NCBI GenBank assembly: GCA_963745975.1
Contig: CAVUZJ010000020.1
Span: forward strand, 53,888-117,887
DNA: 64,000 nucleotides
Reading direction: 5' to 3'
DNA from: JAKAWQ01 sp963745975
Lineage (GTDB): Bacteria; Pseudomonadota; Alphaproteobacteria; Acetobacterales; Acetobacteraceae
The notes under the pieces were generated by a model that was given only the letters and a program-made list of their open reading frames with translations, was not told the origin of the DNA and searched no databases. The translations under genes and the position numbers were made by a program. The stretch's first letter is position 1; every line of letters begins with the position of its first letter. This document shows, piece after piece, positions 27,532 to 34,058 of the stretch.

Positions 27532-27933
27532 ATGGACGAGCGGAAGAAATCCGTCGCCAGAGCCTGTCTCGAAGGCGCGGAGAGCGGCACGATGACCTTT
27601 CCGGAGATTGTCGGAACATTGATGCGGGAAGGCTTCGAAAGCTACGCGATCGACTTCCGCCGCGCGGTTGCGACGTATTATCTGCCCGATGGCGACAGCG
27701 TCGAGCTGGCGGCGCACAAGATCGATGTTGGCGTCGCGCCGGCTTTTGATGCCGCTTCCGTTCAAGCGGCGATCAAGGAAGCGCAGCAGCTCGTGCCCGG
27801 CTATACGTACAAGGGCTTCTGCAAGAAGGTCGCGTCCGCTGGCTGCGCGGGCTACATCGTTTCGTTCTCCGGCCGGCGCGCGCTTTATATCGGCCGAACC
27901 GCCGAGACCCACGTGGAGCATTTTCCAAACTAG
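27532..27933 (+). CDS. DUF1398 family protein
   Basis: A 133-residue small soluble protein. MTFPEIVGTLMREGFESYAIDFRRAVATYYLPDGDSVEL matches the N-terminal block of DUF1398 proteins (the family of E. coli YbcV), and the C-terminal half is VPGYTYKGFCKKVASAGCAGYIVSFSGRRALYIGRTAETHVEHFP. A GGAGA ribosome site sits seven bases ahead of the 27532 ATG; another ATG at 27526 is too close to it. Function is unknown. It is likely regulated by the MarR protein encoded directly upstream. Confidence 0.78.
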   Translation: MDERKKSVARACLEGAESGTMTFPEIVGTLMREGFESYAIDFRRAVATYYLPDGDSVELAAHKIDVGVAPAFDAASVQAAIKEAQQLVPGYTYKGFCKKVASAGCAGYIVSFSGRRALYIGRTAETHVEHFPN

Positions 27934-28781
27934 CCGGTCTCGGCCCGCCGCGATCCCGGAGTCGCCATCCTGGTGGCGTGCTGCGCCGACAAGCTGGTGG
28001 GTGGCATGAGCCTGACCCATGGTTGCATTGCCGGGCGGCCGGGCCCCGCACGGCCTTCCCGTCTCGACCCTAGCCGGCCATAGGCCAGCCTGTCAGGCGA
28101 TCCGGGAACTGGACGTTCGGCGGAGACTTCAGCCGGCGGCTTCGCGCCGATCCTGGTCATCCGGCCGGCTCGGCCAGCGCTCCCGAAGCCGCCCTTCCGA
28201 GACAAGCCCCGGCAGGTGGGAGTGGGTGATTTTGCGACGGTCCGCCTGCGCGTCGCGCCGCCCGGATATCAGTCATTCGGCTCGACAGTGCCCTTCGAAA
28301 CCGGCAGCGCAGCGCATCGAGGCAATCAGGGGGCAGGCTATTGCGGTGACCGCCGGGGAGCCTGCTGCCCCGCCAGCCGCGCCGCCCTCGAGGCCGGTGC
28401 CCGCGCCGGGCGCCGGCCCGATCCCAGCAGGCGCTGCGGGGCCGGGGAAGGCCGAGAAGCCGACCCCGGGGGGCGCTCGCAGGGTTGTGATCCTGAAGAC
28501 CGAGTGTCCCCATCAGGCCGGCTCAAGTCGCGCCAAGAGACGGAGGTTGCTGAAGGCGGCAAAGACGGTGGACGACTTCTTTGCCGCGGTTACGAAGGCG
28601 GGCGAGAGCGCCGCCCGGCACCCCCGGGCGGCGCACGTTTCTCCAGGCAGGGCGACTCGGGAGCGGTGTGCTAAACTCACGAAATCCCGAGTCGCGCTCC
28701 CAGGAGTTGGCCTTCGGGAAAGTCAGCCGATTGAAGACGGGATGTTAATTTCTCTTCGTATTGCTCGGGCCAAATCAGAAT
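27934..28781. other. Region without a secure gene; possible remnant coding DNA
   Basis: About 850 bases with short protein-like pieces but no gene I can defend. The best stretch is a plus-strand frame running from about 28300 to 28700, which encodes a Pro/Ala-rich segment followed by VVILKTECPHQAG, RRRLLKAAKTVDDFFAAV and TKAGESAARHPRAA; it has no clear ribosome site and no family I recognise. Another short piece near 27950-28080 reads PGVAILVACCADKLVGGMS. Together they look like decayed or rearranged accessory DNA. Confidence 0.35.
28652..28695. repeat. Perfect 11-bp inverted repeat
   Basis: GCGACTCGGGA at 28652-28662 is inverted as TCCCGAGTCGC at 28685-28695 with a 22-base spacer. It stands 87 bases ahead of the orphan gene at 28782 and could be an operator or hairpin. 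No T-run follows, so terminator function is not supported. Confidence 0.5.
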
Positions 28782-29672
28782 ATGGGCCACGTCGTTCTCC
28801 CCACTGATCAGGCGGGAAATCCGATCTCGACGCTGCTAACCGGTCTCTCGAAGCGGAAAGTTCCTTTAACTTACGCCTCCGGCGATCCGAACCCGGTGGC
28901 GGCGCTCGGTGTGGCGTTCCGACAGCTTGCGGGGAGCCTGGCGGCGTTCCTCGACGCGCTCAATTCCGTGCTCGCCACTTCGAAAGTGGCGGACCTCTCT
29001 GCCGACCGGAGCAACGCTCTCGCGGAGCATTTCCGGCAGGTTGTTTACCGCATGACCGAGGCCTTAGATTTCTATGCGTTCGCATTGCCCGGCGCATTTG
29101 GAGACAAACGACGCCGCTCGCTGAGGGCGGCCGGACGAGACTACCGGGCAGCCATTAAGCGACATCGCGACCATTGGGCGCTGATCTGTAACAAGCTCAA
29201 GCACAACGGCAATGTGCTCGTTCCGGTCGCGATAAACTACGTGCCCTTTGGTCCCAACGTGTTGGGTGTTGGTGTCTGCTCATACCAGAGCGACATCCTT
29301 GCTCCCAATCCTATGGTCCATCCTAATCAGAAGGCATTGGGCTACGCTGCTGAGCTTCATCGGCTTGCCGCGGATATCCTCAAATGCGACGTTGCTGCGG
29401 GCCTTCTGGCGTCCTCGGCCGAGGAAGACGCGGGAGCACCCGTTCTCCCCGACCTTTCGGGTGGAACGCTTCCTCTTGGAATGCTGTTGGCGAGGATCGC
29501 CCTCTTGACGCCTGTCGGCATGGGCGAAAAACGGACACAGGAGGTAATCGCTCTTGCGCCTGGAAAAATCCGCATCGCAAGGCAATTCCTTCCGTTACCG
29601 TCGTTTGCCGGACGAGCTCAGATGCATTTCTTTGGTGACGGATTCACACGCGGCTTCGGTCTTTTCCGTTGA
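28782..29672 (+). CDS. Hypothetical protein
   Basis: A 296-residue soluble protein of unknown family. It has a helical N-terminal half (NPVAALGVAFRQLAGSLAAFLDALN; EHFRQVVYRMTEALDFYAFAL), a basic Trp-containing central part (YRAAIKRHRDHWALICNKLKHNGNVLV) and a C-terminal part with GMLLARIALLTPVG. The HWALICNKLKHNGN block is reminiscent of HEPN-like or immunity-associated proteins, but I cannot confirm that. Codons are less GC-biased than the neighbours, suggesting transfer. The ATG at 28782 has no strong ribosome site; a TTG at 28761 is an alternative. Confidence 0.6.
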   Translation: MGHVVLPTDQAGNPISTLLTGLSKRKVPLTYASGDPNPVAALGVAFRQLAGSLAAFLDALNSVLATSKVADLSADRSNALAEHFRQVVYRMTEALDFYAFALPGAFGDKRRRSLRAAGRDYRAAIKRHRDHWALICNKLKHNGNVLVPVAINYVPFGPNVLGVGVCSYQSDILAPNPMVHPNQKALGYAAELHRLAADILKCDVAAGLLASSAEEDAGAPVLPDLSGGTLPLGMLLARIALLTPVGMGEKRTQEVIALAPGKIRIARQFLPLPSFAGRAQMHFFGDGFTRGFGLFR

Positions 29673-29813
29673 CACTGACTACGAAGCATTGCCGGCATCT
29701 CCACCTTAAGCAGAGTGGCCCGAATCCCGGCGGGTTGGCTTGAAAACGGATCGTCTCAAATCTTCACCCGCAACAGGCGTGCAGACTTGGCAATAAGCGT
29801 CAGATCACGGCTG

Positions 29814-30384
29814 CTAGGTGCCGAGGGCGGATGGCTGCGCGGCGAGGGTCGGGATCTGCCGGGCGTCGGGGTCCGCGGCCAAACTGGTGCACCAGCCGAG
29901 CAGCGCGCCGGCGCTGGTGCTCGGCCAGCCGGGCGGCCAGCGACCCTGGCGCGGGCCCACCCAGCGGCCGGCCCAGTCGCCGAGCCGCTCGACGTAGGCA
30001 TCGGGGGCCCGCTTGTCCGGCGCCGGCGCGGCGAACTCCGCGAGGATGGTCCTGGAAGGCCTGGATCGTGCCGCTGAGCAGGGCCGTCCAGGCCTCCTCC
30101 TCGTCCACGCCACCACCGCTGGCGCGGAACGTGCTGTACGAGACGACGAGCTGCGTCCCGTGGGATCAGGTGGACAGAGGCGCGCTGGAACCCGCGCTCG
30201 GCCGCCACCTGGGCGGGCTCCCGCCGGGCGCGGGCGGCGGCGGGTAATCCCGGCTCACGTACCAGCGCATCACCGGACCGCCCCCGTCGGCGGGGACGAA
30301 GTGCGTGGGATCGCTCGGCGCCGGAGCCGGCCCGGCGGCGAGCAGGGCCGCCAGCGCGGCGGCGGCGATGCGGTGGGTTCTCAC
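29814..30384 (-). pseudogene. Broken gene for a small exported protein (in-frame TGA and a frameshift)
   Basis: A GTG at 30384 has a strong AGGAGGAG ribosome site and opens a signal peptide RTHRIAAAALAALLAAGPAPA, then DPTHFVPADGGGPVMRWYVSRDYPPPP. The frame meets TGA at 30166-30168. Beyond it the same frame continues protein-like (SHGTQLVVSYSTFRASGGG, DEEEAWTALLSGTIQAFQDH), then a shift near 30041-30056 leads to ILAEFAAPAPDKRAPDAYVE, RLGDWAGRWVGPRQGRWP and TSAGALLGWCTSL, ending at a TAG at 29814-29816. The original product would be an exported protein of about 185 residues. No family recognised. Confidence 0.6.
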
Positions 30385-30475
30385 GATCGGCTCCTCCTGG
30401 CACGTTGCGACAGCGCAACGGTTCAGGGTAGGCCCGGCCGGATTCACGGCGAAAGAGGGCTGTTCGGGGTGTGTG

Positions 30476-30733
30476 CTACCGGCGAGTCTGTCGGCGGGGC
30501 GGGTTTGCCGGCACCACTTCGGTGATGTCGAGCTCGATGCCGTCTGGGATTCTCCAGTGGACGTTCTTCGTGAATTTGTAGAGCCGAACCCTATGGCCAC
30601 CGGCAAACGTAAATTTTGGGTCGAGGCACTTCACCTGCTCTCCGCAGAACTGATGGGTGTACCCCATTGAATTTAAGTCGCCCCACTTTTGGCTACCGAC
30701 CAACTTTACTGGCACGGATACCCTTCCGCTCAT
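30476..30733 (-). CDS. Small hypothetical protein, third gene of a three-gene operon
   Basis: An 85-residue protein: MSGRVSVPVKLVGSQKWGDL, then HQFCGEQVKCLDPKFTFAGG and HRVRLYKFTKNVHWRIPDGI, ending in a basic PPRRQTRR tail. It contains two cysteines (FCGEQVKC), beta-rich spacing and no membrane segment. Its ATG overlaps the stop of the upstream gene (ATGA), so it is translationally coupled. I do not recognise the family. Confidence 0.6.
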   Translation of the reverse strand: MSGRVSVPVKLVGSQKWGDLNSMGYTHQFCGEQVKCLDPKFTFAGGHRVRLYKFTKNVHWRIPDGIELDITEVVPANPPRRQTRR

Positions 30734-31047
30734 CGCTTCTCTTTTACGCCCCTGCCCTGGAGGGCGGGCAGAACTGCGTCTACTTCTGCGACAGTGAGGC
30801 CGAGCGCTTCGGCGATCTCACGCGTGTTCACTCGGTTTCTCCCAAGCGCACGAACCGCTTGCATGTACGAGTATACCGCCGCCTCCACCTTCGCCTTTTC
30901 ATCGGCGCGAGGAGTCGAGGTTGTGACTTTCGGATTGCCGACTGGCACCTGGATATCTGTACTAAACAGGGACGGGGTCGGCGCTGAGACAAATGTGCTC
31001 TGGCCGCTGGCAGTCGTCGTTCCAGAAAAGTGAACGCGGTCACTCAT
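30730..31047 (-). CDS. Small hypothetical protein with helix-turn-helix-like C-terminus, second gene of the operon
   Basis: A 105-residue protein. The N-terminal 45 residues are Ser/Thr/Pro-rich and probably disordered. The C-terminal 50 residues (KAKVEAAVYSYMQAVRALGR; VNTREIAEALGLTVAEVDAVLPALQGRGV) have the shape of a winged helix, with an IAEALGL helix-turn-helix-like segment. Its start overlaps the upstream gene by eight bases and its stop overlaps the downstream start. It may be the regulatory or DNA-binding partner of the operon; that is inference. Confidence 0.62.
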   Translation of the reverse strand: MSDRVHFSGTTTASGQSTFVSAPTPSLFSTDIQVPVGNPKVTTSTPRADEKAKVEAAVYSYMQAVRALGRNRVNTREIAEALGLTVAEVDAVLPALQGRGVKEKR

Positions 31048-31411
31048 TGGGCGCTCCTTGTGAAGAGTCGATGAGCGTGATTTTGTGCTGCTTCTCGTAC
31101 ATATCCCTTTGAATCGAGAGAGCCCTTATCAAACCCACGACAAGCGTCGGCGGAATTATCACTTGCAGGTCGGCCGAGAAGGAGACAACCCCGGTGGTCT
31201 TGGCCTTCTCGATCATCTCCCGCGAGAGCCTCCCAGGAACCCTCCCCATCGTCAGCACGAAGTCGTGGAGCATCGAGTTCACCTCGATGTTATTGACGTA
31301 GTACTGGGGAGTGTCCTCGCCGCTCTCCATCTGCGGGCGAACTACCAAGCTCTGCGATTGCTCGGGGCCGGAAGGGCCGGGAACGCCGGGTCCCTTGCTC
31401 TTGCGCGCCAT
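31040..31411 (-). CDS. DUF3467-like small protein, first gene of a three-gene operon
   Basis: A 123-residue protein. After a disordered start (ARKSKGPGVPGPSGPEQSQS) it has QYYVNNIEVNSMLHDFVLTMGRVPG near residues 37-61 and a C-terminal QVIIPPTLVVGLIRALSIQRDMYEKQHKI. The spacing of a YxNxxxV..xFVL..GR block followed by a PPTLVVGLIRALxxxxxxYE block resembles DUF3467 proteins, but the match is weak. An ATG at 31411 is used; a GTG three bases upstream is possible. The operon order is this gene, then the two small genes with overlapping stops and starts. Confidence 0.6.
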   Translation of the reverse strand: MARKSKGPGVPGPSGPEQSQSLVVRPQMESGEDTPQYYVNNIEVNSMLHDFVLTMGRVPGRLSREMIEKAKTTGVVSFSADLQVIIPPTLVVGLIRALSIQRDMYEKQHKITLIDSSQGAPNE

Positions 31412-31489
31412 CACTGCGGCTGCTGGTCGAACTTCATGAGGCGGCGCTCCCGAGTCGGCTGTACGGTTCTGGCTTCTGTGTCAAGGCTC

Positions 31490-31519
31490 TTTATATAGTC
31501 ATTGTGGCCACAAGGTAAA
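31490..31519 (-). promoter_or_regulatory. Candidate promoter with palindromic spacer for the three-gene operon
   Basis: On the minus strand, TTTACC (31514-31519) and TATAAA (31490-31495) are 18 bases apart. The spacer begins with the perfect 12-bp palindrome TTGTGGCCACAA (31502-31513), a possible operator. The element is about 80 bases ahead of the first start codon. An open, start-less minus-strand frame also crosses this DNA, so part of it may be the end of a lost gene. Confidence 0.45.
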
Positions 31520-31731
31520 CTGCGGAGTCGCTGGGGGTCAAATGACGCGCCTGAGAGGGGCCCAGCACCTGGAGGCGCAGCGGCTGGGCCGACCCGCGCC
31601 GCCGGCTAGCCTATCGGCCCCTGGCCGACCGCCCCGGGTGGGGCCAACCCAAAGTGCTGCCGGCGGCGCGGGAGGGTTGTGGCGCCCACGTAGGAGACCG
31701 GGGAGTTCCTCCGCCTGAGGCGTGAACCCCG

Positions 31732-32058
31732 TCAAATGCCGCCATGCAACTCCACGTAGAGGCTGAGAATCTCCCGGGCAATCCTGACGCCCTCCTCATC
31801 GCTCAAGCGGCTAGCAGAGGCATGGATAGAGCCTTCGTCTTCTCTCTCGGCTGGATGCTTGGTGAGCTCATGAACGACAGCGCGCAGTCTATGCCGCAGC
31901 TCCACGGGCAAGCGGCCAATTTCATCAGGGGCAATATGGACCAGAAAAAGAGCGGCATCGGCCAGCCGGTTTTGGATTGATTCGGCGCCGAGGAGGCTCC
32001 TGATGGCCTCCCAGAGCTTCTGTCTGGCGTGATCGTGCAGGTCTAGGGGCTCATTCAT
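31732..32058 (-). CDS. Hypothetical protein (108 residues)
   Basis: A helical acidic protein: MNEPLDLHDHARQKLWEAIR, then ESIQNRLADAALFLVHIAPD and ELRHRLRAVVHELTKHPAER, and a C-terminal half GVRIAREILSLYVELHGGI. I chose the ATG at 32058 because a strong AGGAGG ribosome site lies seven bases upstream and the frame further upstream reads as low-complexity sequence. No known domain is recognised. It is divergent from the TIR gene, with a large palindromic cassette between them. Confidence 0.65.
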   Translation of the reverse strand: MNEPLDLHDHARQKLWEAIRSLLGAESIQNRLADAALFLVHIAPDEIGRLPVELRHRLRAVVHELTKHPAEREDEGSIHASASRLSDEEGVRIAREILSLYVELHGGI

Positions 32059-32219
32059 GGTTGGACCTCCTCCCCTCATCGTACTCGGTGTTGCGTGGAG
32101 TCGTGGAAACGCGCCTGGATGAACCGTTCCAGCTCCCCGCTGCCTGCGACGCTGCCGCGGGCCGCCCCAGGACCCAGCATCGCCCCGCAACTCCCCGCAC
32201 CTATGGCATCTTTCCGACC

Positions 32220-32504
32220 GGGCCTTGAGGCCCCAGACCCCCGAACTTTTTTTCGATGTTGGCCGCCCCACCGGCGGTCTCGGCTCGTGAGATGACCGGG
32301 GGCGGGCCTGTTCGGCGCGGCATTTGCCCTGCCCGTGCCCTTGGCGCGTACGCGCCAAGGGCACGGGCAGGGCAAATGCCGCGCCGAGACGCTAGGCATA
32401 GCGCTGGGACGCCGGGCGTCAGCCTCGCTGCCGGGTCGGGCAAACGGTCGGGGTCCAGGGCCTCACGGCCCTGGCGGGGTCCAGGGGCAGAGCCCCTGGC
32501 CTGG
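32220..32504. repeat. Large nested palindromic cassette, type II (copy 1), with a 74-bp perfect palindrome
   Basis: The centre, 32313-32386, is a perfect palindrome of 74 bases with no loop (axis between 32349 and 32350, core CCCTTGGCGCGTACGCGCC). Flanks carry GGGCCTTGAGGCCC on the left and GTCCAGGGCCTCACGGCCC and CCAGGGGCAGAGCCCCTGG on the right. Left and right flanks align with the cassette at 44630-44932 (shared GATGTTGGCCGCC, GGGCGGGCCTGTTC and GAGACGCTAGGCATAGCGC), but the central arms differ. The left end is shorter than in copy 2. It lies between divergent genes. Confidence 0.9.
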
Positions 32505-32704
32505 CGGCGGCGCGGCGGGTGAGCTCCATCTTGGCTACCGGCGGACGGGTCCTTCAGAGCCAAGGCCACGGGGCTTCATTCGTGATGGCACCCGGTCCGG
32601 TTACGGGAGCGGAATTCTACACGGTTCCGTGAAGGGGCTCCCTGGCATTGCGGAGCCGGGGCGCTGACGCCTTATAGTGCGGCGATTTCCGCGGGGGGCG
32701 GCGC

Positions 32705-34054
32705 GTGACGTACGTTCCGGGATACGAATTCGATATCTTCATCAGCTATCCGAGGGAGGCGAATTTCGAGGCGTGGGTGGAGAAGTTCCACACCAAGCTT
32801 AAGGGGCGGTTCGACATCATTCTCCCCGGCGTTCGGATCTATTTCGACAAGCGCGATTATCGGGCGCCGAACCACAAGGACTCGATGCTCCGTGCCGCCG
32901 GCGCCTCGGCACTTTTCCTGCCGATCCTCTCGCCCGCCTTCGTCAACAAGGGCAAGTTCACGCTGCTGGAGCTCGAGGCGTTCCAGAAAAGCCGCGGCGA
33001 GCCGGACCGCATCGTCATCGCCGAGCTTTATCCGTTCGAGAAGGATCGGCCGGCGGCGCTCGACGGCCCCAACCGGAACAAGTTCTACCAGGACGCGGAG
33101 CCGTACACGCCTCTCGAGCCGGGGAGCAAATCGTTCGAGACCCGGGTCGCTATGCTGGCGGGCCATATTCGCGAGCGTCTCGAAGAGCTGGCGACACTTC
33201 GGCGGAAGACGGTGCTGCTCGCCCGGTGCGCGAGCGAGGTGAGGGACTACGCGAAGCTGATCGCCGAGGATCTTCGCGCCTCCGGGTTCGAAGTGCTGCC
33301 CGAGGAGGATTATCCGGACGAGCGGCGGCGATTCGAGGAGCGGTTCAAGGCCGACCTCACCCGGGCGGACTTCTTCGTCCAGCTGCTCGGCCCCTTGACG
33401 GCGGGCGAGAGCGGGCCGGCGGCGGAGGAGCTGGCGCTGAGCGCCTTCCAGTACGACGAGGCGAAGCGGGTGGGCGTTCCGGCGTTGCAATGGGCGGCGC
33501 GGGACACCGACCCCGCGAAGGTTGCGAACGGTCCCGGCAAGCGGCTGCTCGAGGGGCCGGATGTCCGGGTGATGTCGTTCAACGAGTTCAAGAAGGCGAT
33601 CAAGGAGGCGCTTGGACGCCTGATCGAGGGCGGCGGCGCGGACGGAGGCGAGCGCGATTCGGGCGTCTATATCGCGGCCGATCGGGCGGACGGGGAGTAT
33701 GTGGACCGGCTGAAGCAGGTGCTGATCGATCTCGGCTTCCGCGATTACGAGCTGCTGCGCCCGGAGGACAGTCTCGCGAACTTGAAGGACGTGATCGAGA
33801 CCGCCTATGCGTTCGTGCTGCTCGAGGGCAACGCCGATCGGGAGTTCGTCAACAACTGGCTTCGGAATTACCGGCGGCTGAGATCCACGTGCAAGAAGCA
33901 TCCCCCGGTCGAGGCGCTGGTGTACGCGCCGCCGCCGCGGCAGGACAAGGCGAGCCCACCGGATGTGCATTTCGATGGGCTGCACCGGTTCATGCCGCCC
34001 GAGGAGTTCCCGCAGAAGGGCCTCGAAGAGAAGCTGCGCGGACGTCCGGCGTGA
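32705..34054 (+). CDS. Multi-TIR-domain protein, probable effector of a TIR/STAND immune module
   Basis: A 449-residue soluble protein. Residues 7-110 form a TIR domain (YEFDIFISYPRE; RIYFDKRDYRAP; ASALFLPILSPAFVNKGKFT; LLELEAFQKSR), with E89 or E91 in the place of the catalytic glutamate. A second TIR-like unit spans about 168-300 (KTVLLARCASEVRDYAKLIA; DFFVQLLGPLTAG) and a third, shorter one about 318-400 (SGVYIAADRADGEYVDRLKQ; AYAFVLLEGNADREFVNNW). TIR domains often cleave NAD; activity here is inferred. GTG start at 32705; the next gene, an nSTAND NTPase, begins four bases after its stop. Confidence 0.78.
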   Translation: MTYVPGYEFDIFISYPREANFEAWVEKFHTKLKGRFDIILPGVRIYFDKRDYRAPNHKDSMLRAAGASALFLPILSPAFVNKGKFTLLELEAFQKSRGEPDRIVIAELYPFEKDRPAALDGPNRNKFYQDAEPYTPLEPGSKSFETRVAMLAGHIRERLEELATLRRKTVLLARCASEVRDYAKLIAEDLRASGFEVLPEEDYPDERRRFEERFKADLTRADFFVQLLGPLTAGESGPAAEELALSAFQYDEAKRVGVPALQWAARDTDPAKVANGPGKRLLEGPDVRVMSFNEFKKAIKEALGRLIEGGGADGGERDSGVYIAADRADGEYVDRLKQVLIDLGFRDYELLRPEDSLANLKDVIETAYAFVLLEGNADREFVNNWLRNYRRLRSTCKKHPPVEALVYAPPPRQDKASPPDVHFDGLHRFMPPEEFPQKGLEEKLRGRPA

Positions 34055-34058
34055 CGTG

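Noticed and set aside
30166..30168. In-frame TGA as selenocysteine recoding
   Set aside because: No conserved Cys/Sec context or SECIS-like hairpin was seen just downstream, and a further frameshift breaks the same gene.
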